Part shown: positions 12,431-24,492 of the stretch, one piece after another
How positions within the stretch are numbered: the stretch's first letter is position 1
Layout of the letters: the number at the start of each line of letters is the position of its first letter
Source: Acanthosepion lycidas
Lineage: Eukaryota > Mollusca > Cephalopoda > Sepiida > Sepiidae
DNA: 64,000 nucleotides
Assembly (NCBI GenBank): GCA_963932145.1
Contig: OZ010577.1
Span: 14,423,889 to 14,487,888 of the forward strand
Reading direction: 5' to 3'
Translations under genes and position numbers: made by a program
The notes under the pieces: generated by a model
Told to the model about the DNA's origin: nothing
The model's database searches: none
The model's input: the letters and a program-made list of their open reading frames with translations, nothing else

Positions 12431-15400
12431 CTGAGCGTAGCATGCAAAGGATACTATTCATATAACAGGGATTTCCTTGAAAAACTGTGTGGACGCAAAA
12501 TGGGTGATCGCTGTATGTTTCTCTCCTGCCGTGCGTTCTATTTACCTTTACATTCTTTCATTTAACTTTATGAACAGGCAAGAGGCTCCTCTAAAAGCTG
12601 CTTACAATTATTTTTCATTCGAACTCATACAGTGAGCGTAGCATGCAAAGGTTACGACTCACGTAACAGGGATTTCCTTGAAAAACAGTGTGGACGCAAA
12701 GTGGGTGATCGCTGTATGTTTCTCTCCTGCCGTGCGTTCTATTTACCTTTACATTCTTTCATTTCACTTTATGAACAGGCAAGAGCCTCCTCTAAAACCG
12801 GCTTACAATTATTTTTCATTCGAACTCATACAGTGAGCGTAGCCTGCAAAGGATACTATTCATATAACAGGGATTTCCTTGAAAAATTGTGTGGACGCAA
12901 AGTGGGTGATCGCTGTATGTTTCTCTCCTGCCGTGCGTTCTATTTACCTTTACATTCTTTCATTTCACTTTATGAACAGGCAAGAGGCTCCTCTAAAAGC
13001 TGCTTACAATTATTTTTCATTCGAACTCATACAGTGAGCGTAGCATGCAAAGGATACTATTCATATAACAGGGATTTCCTTGAAAAACTGTGTGGACGCA
13101 AAATGGGTGATCGCTGTATGTTTCTCTCCTGCCGTGCGTTCTATTTACCTTTACATTCTTTCATTTCACTTTATGAACAGGCAAGGGTCTCCTCTAAAAC
13201 CGGCTTACAATTATTTTTCATTCGAACTCATACAGTGAGCGTAGCATGCAAAGGATACTATTAATATAACAGGGATTTCCTCGAAAAACTGTGTGGACGC
13301 AAAGTGGGTGATCGCTGTATGTTTCTCTCCTGCCGTGCGTTCTATTTACCTTTACATTCTTTCATTTAACTTTATGAACAGGCAAGAGCCTCCTCTAAAA
13401 GCTGCTTACAATTATTTTTCATTCGAACTCATACAGTGAGCGTAGCATGCAAAGGTTACGACTCACGTAACAGGGATTTACTTGAAAAACTGTGTGGACG
13501 CAAAATGGGTGATCGCTGTATGTTTCTCTCCTGCCGTGCGTTCTATTTACCTTTACATTCTTTCATTTCACTTTATGAACAGGCAAGAGCCTCCTTTAAA
13601 ACCGGCTTACAATTATTTTTCATTCGAACTCATACAGTGAGCGTAGCATGCAAAGGTTACGACTCACGTAACAGGGATTTCCTTGAAAACTGTGTGGACG
13701 CAAAGTGGGTGATCGCTGTATGTTTCTCTCCTGCCGTGCGTTCTATTTACCTTTACATTCTTTCATTTAACTTTATGAACAGGCAAGGGCCTCCTCTAAA
13801 ACCGACTTATAATTATTTTTCATTCGAACTCATACAGTGAGCGTAGCATGCAAAGGTTACGACTCACGTAACAGGGATTTCCTTGAAAAACTGTGTGGAC
13901 GCAAAATGGGTGATCGCTGTATGTTTCTCTCCTGCCGTGCGTTCTATTTACCTTTACATTCTTTCATTTCACTTTATGAACAGGCAAGAGCCTCCTTTAA
14001 AACCGGCGTACAATTATTTTTCATTCGAACTCATACAGTGAGCGTAGCATGCAAAGGTTACGACTCACGTAACAGGGATTTCCTTGAAAAACTGTGTGGA
14101 CGCAAAATGGGTGATTGCTGTATGTTTCTCTCCTGCCGTGCGTTCTATTTACCTTTACATTCTTTCATTTCACTTTATGAACAGGCTAGAGCCTCCTCTA
14201 AAAGCGGCTTACAATTATTTTTCATTCGAACTCATACAGTGAGCGTAGCATGCAAAGGTTACGACTCACGTAACAGGGATTTACTTTAAAAACTGTGTGG
14301 ACGCAAAGTGGGTGATCGCTGTATGTTTCTCTCCTGCCGTGCGTTCTATTTACCTTTACATTCTTTCATTTCACTTTATGAACAGGCAAGAGCCTCCTCT
14401 AAAACCGGCTTACAATTATTTTTCATTCGAACTCATACAGTGAGCGTAGCATGCAAAGGTTACGACTCACGTAACAGGGATTTCCTTGAAAAACTGTGTG
14501 GACGCAAAATGGGTGATCGCTGTATGTTTCTCTCCTGCCGTGCGTTCTATTTTCCTTTACATTCTTTCATTTCACTTTATGAACAGGCAAGAGCCTCCTC
14601 TAAAACCGGCTTACAATTATTTTTCATTCGAACTCATACAGTGAGCGTAGCATGCAAAGGTTACGACTCACGTAACAGGGATTTCCTTGAAAAACTGTGT
14701 GGACGCAAAATGGGTGATCGCTGTATGTTTCTCTCCTGCCGTGCGTTCTATTTACCTTTACATTCTTTCATTTCACTTTATGAACAGGCAAGGGTCTCCA
14801 CTAAAATCGGCTTACAATTATTTTTCATTCGAACTCATACAGTGAGCGTAGCATGCAAAGGATACTATTCATATAACAGGGATTTCCTTGAAAAACTGTG
14901 TGGACGCAAAGTGGGTGATCGCTGTATGTTTCTCTCCTGCCGTGCGTTCTATTTACCTTTACATTCTTTCATTTCACTTTATGAACAGGCAAGAGCCTCC
15001 TTTAAAACCGGCGTACAATTATTTTTCATTCGAACTCATACAGTGAACGTAGCATGCAAAGGTTACGACTCACGTAACTGGGATTTACTTGAAAAACTGT
15101 GTGGACGCAAAATGGGTGATCGCTGTATGTTTCTCTCCTGCCGTGCGTTCTATTTACCTTTACATTCTTTCATTTCACTTTATGAACAAGCAAGAGTCTC
15201 CTCTAAAACCGGCTTACAATTATTTTTCATTCGAACTCATACAGGGAGCGGAGCATGCAAAGGTTACGACTCACGTAACAGGGATTTCCTTGAAAAACTG
15301 TGTGGACGCAAAATGGGTGATCGCAGTATGTTTCTCTCCTGCCGTGCGTTCTATTTACCTTTACATTCTTTCATTTCACTTTATGAACAGGCAAGGGTCT

Positions 15401-16449
15401 CCACTAAAACCGGCTTACAATTATTTTTCATTCGAACTCATACAGTGAGCGTAGCATGCAAAGGTTACGACTCACGTAACAGGGATTTACTTGAAAAACT
15501 GTGTGGACGCAAAGTGGGTGATCGCTGTATGTTTCTCTCCTGCCGTGCGTTCTATTTACCTTTACATTCTTTCATTTCACTTTATGAACAGGCAAGGGTC
15601 TCCACTAAAACCGGCTTACAATTATTTTTCATTCGAACTCATACAGTGAGCGTAGCATGCAAAGGTTACGACTCACGTAACAGGGATTTCCTTGAAAAAC
15701 TGTGTGGACGCAAAATAGGTGATCGCTGTATGTTTCTCTCCTGCCGTGCGTTCTATTTACCTTTACATTCTTTCATTTCACTTTATGAACAGGCAAGAGT
15801 CTCCTCTAAAACCGGCTTACAATTATTTTTCATTCGAACTCATACAGTGAGCGTAGCATGCAAAGGTTACGACTCACGTAACAGGGATTTACTTGAAAAA
15901 CTGTGTGGACGCAAAGTGGGTGATCGCTGTATGTTTCTCTCGTGCCGTGCGTTCTATTTACCTTTACATTCTTTCATTTCACTTGATGAACAGGCAAGAG
16001 CCTCCTCTAAAACCGGCTTACAATTATTTTTCATTCGAACTCATACAGTGAGCGTAGCATGCAAAGGTTACGACTCACGTAACAGGGATTTCCTTGAAAA
16101 ACTGTGTGGACGCAAAATGGGTGATCGCTGTATGTTTCTCTCCTGCCGTGCGTTCTATTTACCTTTACATTCTTTCATTTCACTTTATGAAAAGGCAAGA
16201 GCCTCCTCTAAAGCCGGCTTACAATTATTTTTCATTCGAACTCATACAGTGAGCGTAGCATGCAAAGGTTACGACTCACGTAACAGGGATTTCCTTGAAA
16301 AACTGTGTGGACGCAAAATGGGTGATCGCTGTATGTTTCTCTCCTGCCGTGCGTTCTATTTACCTTTACATTCTTTCATTTCACTTTATGAACAGGCAAG
16401 AGCCTCCTTTAAAACCGGCTTACAATTATTTTTCATTCGAACTCATACA
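12431..16449 (+). repeat. Mixed A/B segment with long uninterrupted reading frame
   Basis: Class B returns at 12431, 12833, 13034 and 13235; the last carries CTATTAATATAAC, an in-frame TAA. From 13436 almost all monomers are class A, many with GGGATTTACTTG in place of GGGATTTCCTTG. A one-base deletion (GAAAACTG for GAAAAACTG, about 13690) gives a 200-bp monomer and moves the phase to 13837+201n. The segment from 14308 onwards lacks the TAA form of codon 45, so the forward frame stays open for over sixteen monomers to 17589. This is a consequence of variant choice, not evidence of a gene. Confidence 0.75.
14641..15243 (+). repeat. 3-monomer cassette, first occurrence
   Basis: Three consecutive monomers carry linked variants: GGGTCTCCACTAAAATCGG (14641); class B with GTGGGTG and CCTTTAAAACCGGCGTAC (14842); and CAGTGAACGTAG with GGGATTTACTTG (15043). 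The same trio recurs at 17053-17655 and 18259-18861. Distances of 2,412 bp (12 x 201) and 1,206 bp show that the cassette was copied in register. This copy is the most divergent: 15043 has CGTAACTGGG and 14842 keeps GCATGC where the others read GCATTC. Confidence 0.85.
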
Positions 16450-16851
16450 GTGAGCGTAGCATGCAAAGGTTACGACTCACGTAACAGGGATTTCCTTGAA
16501 AAACTGTGTGGACGCAAAATGGGTGATCGCTGTATGTTTCTCTCCTGCCGTGCGTTCTATTTACCTTTACATTCTTTCATTTCACTTTATGAACAGGCAA
16601 GAGCCTCCTCTAAAACCGGCTTACAATTATTTTTCATTCGAACTCATACAGTGAGCGTAGCATGCAAAGGTTACGACTCACGTAACAGGGATTTCCTTGA
16701 AAAACTGTGTGGACGCAAAATGGGTGATCGCAGTATGTTTCTCTCCTGCCGTGCGTTCTATTTACCTTTACATTCTTTCATTTCACTTTATGGACAGGCA
16801 AGAGCCTCCTTTAAAACCGGCTTACAATTATTTTTCATTCGAACTCATACA

Positions 16852-17052
16852 GTGAGCGTAGCATGCAAAGGTTACGACTCACGTAACAGGGATTTCCTTG
16901 AAAAACTGTGTGGACGCAAAATGGGTGATCGCTGTATGTTTCTCTCCTGCCGTGCGTTCTATTTACCTTTACATTCTTTCATTTCACTTTATGAACAGGC
17001 AAGAGCCTCCTCTAAAACCGGCTTACAATTATTTTTCATTCGAACTCATACA
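16852..17052 (+). repeat. Representative class A monomer (near consensus)
   Basis: This 201-bp unit matches the majority base at nearly every site. In monomer coordinates: SphI-type palindrome GCATGC at 10-15; perfect dyad GTTACG-5 nt-CGTAAC at 20-36; GATC inside TGGGTGATCG at 71-80; a stretch about 78% pyrimidine on the plus strand at 86-140; the stop-switch codon TCA/TAA at 133-135; CAGGCAAG (CAGGTAAG in some monomers) at 145-152; an AT-rich segment around 170-186; and palindrome TTCGAA at 188-193. My hand count gives 84 G+C of 201 (41.8%) and nine CpG dinucleotides, against about 8.7 expected. The plus strand has more C (46) than G (38). Confidence 0.95.
16871..16887. other. Class A dyad symmetry element (example copy)
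   Basis: GTTACG, a 5-nt spacer (ACTCA), then CGTAAC: the two 6-nt arms are exact reverse complements. The element sits at monomer positions 20-36 and recurs in most class A monomers. It is spoiled in some by CGTGAC (372, 3991, 4795) and in the KVY-type monomers by GTTTACG. Class B monomers replace it with GGATAC-tattc-atataac. Short dyads are known to be enriched in some centromeric satellites that lack CENP-B boxes; a role here is inference. Confidence 0.8.
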
Positions 17053-17655
17053 GTGAGCGTAGCATGCAAAGGTTACGACTCACGTAACAGGGATTTCCTT
17101 GAAAAACTGTGTGGACGCAAAATGGGTGATCGCTGTATGTTTCTCTCCTGCCGTGCGTTCTATTTACCTTTACATTCTTTCATTTCACTTTATGAACAGG
17201 CAAGGGTCTCCACTAAAATCGGCTTACAATTATTTTTCATTCGAACTCATACAGTGAGCGTAGCATTCAAAGGATACTATTCATATAACAGGGATTTCCT
17301 TGAAAAACTGTGTGGACGCAAAGTGGGTGATCGCTGTATGTTTCTCTCCTGCCGTGCGTTCTATTTACCTTTACATTCTTTCATTTCACTTTATGAACAA
17401 GCAAGAGCCTCCTTTAAAACCGGCGTACAATTATTTTTCATTCGAACTCATACAGTGAACGTAGCATGCAAAGGTTACGACTCACGTAACAGGGATTTAC
17501 TTGAAAAACTGTGTGGACGCAAAATGGGTGATCGCTGTATGTTTCTCTCCTGCCGTGCGTTCTATTTACCTTTACATTCTTTCATTTAACTTTATGAACA
17601 GGCAAGAGCCTCCTCTAAAACCGGCTTACAATTATTTTTCATTCGAACTCATACA

Positions 17656-18861
17656 GTGAGCGTAGCATGCAAAGGTTACGACTCACGTAACAGGGATTTC
17701 CTTGAAAAACTGTGTGGACGCAAAAGGGGTGATCGCTGTATGTTTCTCTCCTGCCGTGCGTTCTATTTACCTTTACATTCTTTCATTTCACTTTATGAAC
17801 AGGCAAGAGCCTCCTCTAAAACCGGCTTACAATTATTTTTCATTCGAACTCATACAGTGAGCGTAGCATGCAAAGGTTACGACTCACGTAACAGGGATTT
17901 CCTTGAAAAACTGTGTGGACGCAAAATGGGTGATCGCAGTATGTTTCTCTCCTGCCGTGCGTTCTATTTACCTTTACATTCTTTCATTTCACTTTATGGA
18001 CAGGCAAGAGCCTCCTTTAAAACCGGCTTACAATTATTTTTCATTCGAACTCATACAGTGAGCGTAGCATGCAAAGGTTACGACTCACGTAACAGGGATT
18101 TCCTTGAAAAACTGTGTGGACGCAAAATGGGTGATCGCTGTATGTTTCTCTCCTGCCGTGCGTTCTATTTACCTTTACATTCTTTCATTTCACTTTATGA
18201 ACAGGCAAGAGCCTCCTCTAAAACCGGCTTACAATTATTTTTCATTCGAACTCATACAGTGAGCGTAGCATGCAAAGGTTACGACTCACGTAACAGGGAT
18301 TTCCTTGAAAAACTGTGTGGACGCAAAATGGGTGATCGCTGTATGTTTCTCTCCTGCCGTGCGTTCTATTTACCTTTACATTCTTTCATTTCACTTTATG
18401 AACAGGCAAGGGTCTCCACTAAAATCGGCTTACAATTATTTTTCATTCGAACTCATACAGTGAGCGTAGCATTCAAAGGATACTATTCATATAACAGGGA
18501 TTTCCTTGAAAAACTGTGTGGACGCAAAGTGGGTGATCGCTGTATGTTTCTCTCCTGCCGTGCGTTCTATTTACCTTTACATTCTTTCATTTCACTTTAT
18601 GAACAAGCAAGAGCCTCCTTTAAAACCGGCGTACAATTATTTTTCATTCGAACTCATACAGTGAACGTAGCATGCAAAGGTTACGACTCACGTAACAGGG
18701 ATTTACTTGAAAAACTGTGTGGACGCAAAATGGGTGATCGCTGTATGTTTCTCTCCTGCCGTGCGTTCTATTTACCTTTACATTCTTTCATTTAACTTTA
18801 TGAACAGGCAAGAGCCTCCTCTAAAACCGGCTTACAATTATTTTTCATTCGAACTCATACA
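17656..18861 (+). repeat. 6-mer higher-order unit, copy 2 (1,206 bp)
   Basis: Repeats the preceding 1,206 bp. The clear difference I saw is in its first monomer, GCAAAAGGGGTG (about 17725) where copy 1 has GCAAAATGGGTG. A third, partial copy starts at 18862 with the same GCAAAAGGGGTG, so that change arose before the last duplication. Near-identity implies recent tandem duplication. Confidence 0.9.
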
Positions 18862-19062
18862 GTGAGCGTAGCATGCAAAGGTTACGACTCACGTAACAGG
18901 GATTTCCTTGAAAAACTGTGTGGACGCAAAAGGGGTGATCGCTGTATGTTTCTCTCCTGCCGTGCGTTCTATTTACCTTTACATTCTTTCATTTCACTTT
19001 ATGAACAGGCAAGAGCCTCCACTAAAACCGGCTTACAATTATTTTTCATTCGAACTCATACA
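18862..19062 (+). repeat. Truncated third copy of the 6-mer unit (1 monomer)
   Basis: Carries the AAAAGGGGTG marker of 17656 and then diverges with GCCTCCACTAAAACC in its 3' part. The next monomer (19063) is class B and does not continue the unit. A related AAAAGGGGTG monomer stands alone at 19867, where GGTTAAGACTC also breaks the dyad. Confidence 0.75.
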
Positions 19063-20067
19063 GTGAGCGTAGCATGCAAAGGATACTATTCATATAACAG
19101 GGATTTCCTTGAAAAACTGTGTGGACGCAAAATGGGTGATCGCTGTATGTTTCTCTCCTACCGTGCGTTCTATTTACCTTTACATTCTTTCATTTAACTT
19201 TATGAACAGGCAAGAGCCTCCACTAAAACCGACTTACAATTATTTTTCATTCGAACTCATACAGTGAGCGTAGCATGCAAAGGTTACGACTCACGTAACA
19301 GCGATTTACTTGAAAAACTGTGTGGACGCAAAGTGGGTGATCGCTGTATGTTTCTCTCCTGCCGTGCGTTCTATTTACCTTTACATTCTTTCATTTCACT
19401 TTATGAACAGGCAAGAGCCTCCTCTAAAACCGGCTTGCAATTATTTTTCATTCGAACTCATACAGTGAGCGTAGCATGCAAAGGATACTATTCATATAAC
19501 AGGGATTTCCTTGAAAAACTGTGTGGACTCAAAGTGGGTGATCGCTGTATGTTTCTCTCCTGACGTGCGTTCTATTTACCTTTACATTCTTTCATTTAAC
19601 TTTATGAACAGGCAAGAGCCTCCTCTAAAACCGGCTTACAATTATTTTTCATTCGAAATCATACAGTGAGCGTAGCATGCAAAGGTTACGACTCACGTAA
19701 CAGGGATTTCCTTGAAAAGCTGTGTGGACGCAAAGTGGGTGATCGCTGTATGTTTCTCTCCTGCCGTGCGTTCTATTTACCTTTACATTCTTTCATTTAA
19801 CTTTATGAACAGGCAAGAGCCTCCTCTAAAACCGGCTTACAATTATTTTTCATTCGAACTCATACAGTGAGCGTAGCATGCAAAGGTTAAGACTCACGTA
19901 ACAGGGATTTCCTTGAAAAACTGTGTGGACGCAAAAGGGGTGATCGCTGTATGTTTCTCTCCTGCCGTGCGTTCTATTTACCTTTACATTCTTTCATTTC
20001 ACTTTATGAACAGGCAAGAGCCTCCACTAAAACCGGCTTACAATTATTTTTCATTCGAACTCATACA
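19063..20067 (+). repeat. Mixed satellite segment between higher-order units
   Basis: Five monomers (19063, 19264, 19465, 19666, 19867). 19063 and 19465 are class B; 19264 has AACAGCGATT; 19465 has GTGGACTCAAAG and the TGA form CTCCTGACGTGCG, the first occurrence of that marker; 19666 follows CGAAATCATAC. No internal higher-order period is visible. Confidence 0.7.
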
Positions 20068-22276
20068 GTGAGCGTAGCATGCAAAGGTTACGACTCACGT
20101 AACAGGGATTTACTTGAAAAACTGTGTGGTCGCAAAGTGGGTGATCGCTGTATGTTTCTCTCCTGCCGTGCGTTCTATTTACCTTTACATTCTTTCATTT
20201 CACTTTATGAACAGGCAAGAGCCTCCTCTAAAACCGTCTTACAATTATTTTTCATTCGAACTCATACACTGAGCGTAGCATGCAAAGGATACTATTCATA
20301 TAACAGGGATTTCCTTGAAAAGCTGTGTGGACGCAAAGTGGGTGATCGCTGTATTTTTCTCTCCTGCCGTGCGTTCTATTTACCTTTACATTCTTTCATT
20401 TAACTTTATGAACAGGCAAGAGCCTCCTCTAAAACCGGCTTACAATTATTTTTCATTCGAACTCATACAGTGAGCGTAGCATGCAAAGGTTACGACTCAC
20501 GTAACAGGGATTTCCTTGAAAAACTGTGTGGACGCAAAATGGGTGATCGCTGTATGTTTCTCTCCTGCCGTGCGTTCTATTTACCTTTACATTCTTTCAT
20601 TTCACTTTATGAACAGGCAAGAGCCTCCACTAAAACCGGCTTACAATTATTTTTCATTCGAACTCATACAGTGAGCGTAGCATGCAAAGGTTACGACTCA
20701 CGTAACAGGGATTTACTTGAAAAACTGTGTGGACGAAAAGTGGGTGATCGCTGTATGTTTCTCTCCTACCGTGCGTTCTATTTACCTTTACATTCTTTCA
20801 TTTCACTTTATGAACAGGCAAGAGCCTCCTCTAAAACCGGCTTACAATTATTTTTCATTCGAACTCATACAGTGAGCGTAGCATGCAAAGGTTACGACTC
20901 ACGTAACAGGGATTTCCTTGAAAAACTGTGTGGACGCAAAGTGTGTGATCGCTGTATGTTTCTCTCCTGCCGTGCGTTCTATTTACCTTTACATTCTTTC
21001 ATTTCACTTTATGAACAGGCAAGAGCCTCCTCTAAAACCGGCTTACAATTATTTTTCATTCGAACTCATACAGTGAGCGTAGCATGCAAAGGATACTATT
21101 CATATAACAGGGATTTCCTTGAAAAGCTGTGTGGACGCAAAGTGGGTGATCGCTGTATGTTTCTCTCCTGCCGTGCGTTCTATTTACCTTTACATTCTTT
21201 CATTTAACTTTATGAACAGGCAAGAGCCTCCTCTAAAACCGGCTTACAATTATTTTTCATTCGAACTCATACAGTGAGCGTAGCATGCAAAGGTTACGAC
21301 TCACGTAACAGGGATTTCCTTGAAAAACTGTGTGGACGCAAAATGGGTGATCGCTGTATGTTTCTCTCCTGCCGTGCGTTCTATTTACCTTTACATTCTT
21401 TCATTTCACTTTATGAACAGGCAAGAGCCTCCACTAAAACCGGCTTACAATTATTTTTCATTCGAACTCATACAGTGAGCGTAGCATGCAAAGGTTACGA
21501 CTCACGTAACAGGGATTTACTTGAAAAACTGTGTGGACGCAAAGTGGGTGATCGCTGTATGTTTCTCTCCTGCCGTGCGTTCTATTTACCTTTACATTCT
21601 TTCATTTCACTTTATGAACAGGCAAGGGTCTCCTCTAAAACCGGCTTACAATTATTTTTCATTCGAACTCATACAGTGAGCGTAGCATGCAAAGGATACT
21701 ATTAATATAACAGGGATTTCCTTCAAAAACTGTGTGGACGCAAAGTGGGTGATCGCTGTATGTTTCTCTCCTGCATGCGTTCTATTTACCTTTACATTCT
21801 TTCATTTCACTTTATGAACAGGCAAGAGCCTCCTCTAAAACCGGCTTACAATTAACCTTTCATTTGAACTCATACAGTGAGCGTAGCATGAAAGGTTACG
21901 ACTCACGTAACAGGGATTTACTTGAAAAAATGTGTGGACGCAAAGTGGGTGGTCGCTGTATGTTTCTCTCCTGCCGTGCGTTCTATTTACCTTTACATTC
22001 TTTCATTTAAATTTATGAACATCAAGGGCCTCCTCTAAAACCGGCTTACAATTATTTTTCATTCGAACTCATACAGTGAGCGTAGCATGCAAAGGTTACG
22101 ACTCACGTAACAGGGATTTCCTTGAAAAACTGTGTGGACGCAAAGTGTGTGATCGCTGTATGTTTCTCTCCTGCCGTGCGTTCTATTTACCTTTACATTC
22201 TTTCATTTCACTTTATGAACAGGCAAGAGCCTCCACTAAAACCGGCTTACAATTATTTTTCATTCGAACTCATACA
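20068..22276 (+). repeat. 11-mer higher-order unit, copy 1 (2,209 bp)
   Basis: Monomers 20068, 20269, 20470, 20671, 20872, 21073, 21274, 21475, 21676, 21877 and 22076. Markers are GTGTGGTCGC with AAAACCGTC (20068), class B with TGTATTTTTC (20269), GTGTGTGATCG (20872, 22076), and class B with TATTAATATAAC plus CTTCAAAAAC (21676). The last part is indel-rich: CTGCATGCG (-1), ATTAACC with CATTTGAAC (+1), CATGAAAGG (-1) and GAACATCAAGG (-1). The next unit begins at 22277 with the same GTGTGGTCGC marker. Confidence 0.85.
21851..21860 (+). other. ATTAAC one-base-insertion marker (first of ten)
   Basis: The usual CAATTATTTTTCATTCG reads CAATTAACCTTTCATTTG here, one base longer. The same insertion starts at 24267, 25071 and 25675 (CCTTTCATTTG form) and at 29895, 32308, 34118, 36129, 37135 and 38744 (CTTTTCATTCG form). 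Most follow the TATTAATATAAC monomer type. Two sub-forms confined to 21.8-25.7 kb and 29.9-38.7 kb show one origin with later divergence and local spreading. Confidence 0.85.
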
Positions 22277-24492
22277 GTGAGCGTAGCATGCAAAGGTTAC
22301 GACTCACGTAACAGGGATTTACTTGAAAAACTGTGTGGTCGCAAAGTGGGTGATCGCTATGATATATGTTTCTCTCCTGCCGTGCGTTCTATTTACCTTT
22401 ACATTCTTTCATTTCACTTTATGAACAGGCAAGAGCCTCCTCTAAAACCGTCTTACAATTATTTTTCATTCGAACTCATACACTGAGCGTAGCATGCAAA
22501 GGTAACTATTCATATAACAGGGATTTCCTTGAAAAGCTGTGTGGACGCAAAGTGGGTGATCGCTGTATTTTTCTCTCCTGCCGTGCGTTCTATTTACCTT
22601 TACATTCTTTCATTTAACTTTATGAACAGGCAAGAGCCTCCTCTAAAACCGACTTACAATTATTTTTCATTCGAACTCATACAGTGAGCGTAGCATGCAA
22701 AGGTTACGACTCACGTAACAGGGATTTCCTTGAAAAACTGTGTGGACGCAAAATGGGTGATCGCTGTATGTTTCTCTCCTGCCGTGCGTTCTATTTACCT
22801 TTACATTCTTTCATTTCACTTTATGAACAGGCAAGAGCCTCCACTAAAACCGGCTTACAATTATTTTTCATTCGAACTCATACAGTGAGCGTAGCATGCA
22901 AAGGTTACGACTCACGTAACAGGGATTTACTTGAAAAACTGTGTGGACGCAAAGTGGGTGATCGCTGTATGTTTCTCTCCTACCGTGCGTTCTATTTACC
23001 TTTACATTCTTTCATTTCACTTTATGAACAGGCAAGAGCCTCCTCTAAAACCGGCTTACAATTATTTTTCATTCGAACTCATACAGTGAGCGTAGCATGC
23101 AAAGGTTACGACTCACGTAACAGGGATTTCCTTGAAAAACTGTGTGGACGCAAAGTGTGTGATCGCTGTATGTTTCTCTCCTGCCGTGCGTTCTATTTAC
23201 CTTTACATTCTTTCATTTCACTTTATGAACAGGCAAGAGCCTCCTCTAAAACCGGCTTACAATTATTTTTCATTCGAACTCATACAGCGAGCGTAGCATG
23301 CAAAGGTTACGACTCACGTAACAGGGATTTCCTTGAAAAACTCTGTGGACGCAAAATGGGTGATCGCTGTATGTTTCTCTCCTACCGTGCGTTCTATTTA
23401 CCTTTACATTCTTTCATTTCACTTTATGAACAGGCAAGGGCCTCCTCTAAAACCTGCTTACAATTATTTTTCATTCGAACTCATACAGTGAGCGTAGCAT
23501 GCAAAGGATACTATTCATATAACAGGGATTTCCTTGAAAAGCTGTGTGGACGCAAAGTGGGTGATCGCTGTATGTTTCTCTCCTGCCGTGCGTTCTATTT
23601 ACCTTTACATTCTTTCATTTAACTTTATGAACAGGCAAGAGCCTCCTCTAAAACCGGCTTACAATTATTTTTCATTCGAACTCATACAGTGAGCGTAGCA
23701 TGCAAAGGTTACGACTCACGTAACAGGGATTTCCTTGAAAAACTGTGTGGACGCAAAATGGGTGATCGCTGTATGTTTCTCTCCTGCCGTGCGTTCTATT
23801 TACCTTTACATTCTTTCATTTCACTTTATGAACAGGCAAGAGCCTCCACTAAAACCGGCTTACAATTATTTTTCATTCGAACTCATACAGTGAGCGTAGC
23901 ATGCAAAGGTTACGACTCACGTAACAGGGATTTACTTGAAAAACTGTGTGGACGCAAAGTGGGTGATCGCTGTATGTTTCTCTCCTGCCGTGCGTTCTAT
24001 TTACCTTTACATTCTTTCATTTCACTTTATGAACAGGCAAGGGTCTCCTCTAAAACCGGCTTACAATTATTTTTCATTCGAACTCATACAGTGAGCGTAG
24101 CATGCAAAGGATACTATTAATATAACAGGGATTTCCTTCAAAAACTGTGTGGACGCAAAGTGGTTGATCGCTGTATGTTTCTCTCCTGCCGTGCGTTCTA
24201 TTTACCTTTACATTCTTTCATTTCACTTTATGAACAGGCAAGAGCCTCCTCTAAAACCGGCTTACAATTAACCTTTCATTTGAACTCATACAGTGAGCGT
24301 AGCAGGAAAGGTTACGACTCACGTAACAGGGATTTACTTGAAAAAATGTGTGGACGCAAAGTGGGTGATCGCTGTATGTTTCTCTCCTGCCGTGCGTTCT
24401 ATTTACCTTTACATTCTTTCATTTAACTTTATGAACAGGCAAGGGCCTCCTCTAAAACCGGCTTACAATTATTTTTCATTCGAACTTATACA
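22277..24492 (+). repeat. 11-mer higher-order unit, copy 2 with an extra monomer (2,216 bp)
   Basis: Starts with GTGTGGTCGC and AAAACCGTC as at 20068, then follows the same order. It has one added monomer at 23287 (CAGCGAGCG, CTCTGTGG, CTCCTACCG, AAAACCTGC), which is absent between 20872 and 21073 of copy 1. It lacks a counterpart of 22076. A five-base insertion at 22358-22366 (GCTATGATATATG in place of GCTGTATG) is private to this copy. The closing monomers 24091 (TATTAATATAAC) and 24293 (after ATTAACC) match 21676 and 21877. Confidence 0.85.
22358..22366 (+). other. 5-bp insertion in monomer 22277
   Basis: The usual GATCGCTGTATGTTT reads GATCGCTATGATATATGTTT. The monomer is 206 bp, the longest in the window. 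It closes one forward frame and opens another. The inserted bases resemble a local slippage of the AT/TG-rich step. It was not found elsewhere. Confidence 0.85.

Larger units (their letters stand above)
16450..17655 (+). repeat. 6-mer higher-order unit, copy 1 (1,206 bp)
   Basis: Monomers 16450, 16651, 16852, 17053, 17254 and 17455. Markers are GATCGCAGTATG with TTATGGACAGG and CTCCTTTAAAACC (16651), CTAAAATCGG (17053), class B with GTAGCATTCAAAGG (17254), and CAGTGAACG plus TAA at codon 45 (17455). The next copy follows without a break. The offset is 1,206 = 6 x 201 with no indels. Confidence 0.9.

Noticed and set aside
15089..15448. Second-frame open frames (MKNCVDAKW type) at 7454, 9664, 15089, 34763, 37780, 39389 and 39620
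   Set aside because: Shadow reading of the same repeat, sometimes joined to the main frame by a one-base indel; not genes.
14308..17589. 1,093-codon forward open reading frame as a protein-coding gene
   Set aside because: It is the satellite monomer read sixteen times; the frame is open because 201 is a multiple of three. No start context, promoter, intron structure or recognised domain. It begins and ends at random variant sites, and variable positions mostly alter the residue.
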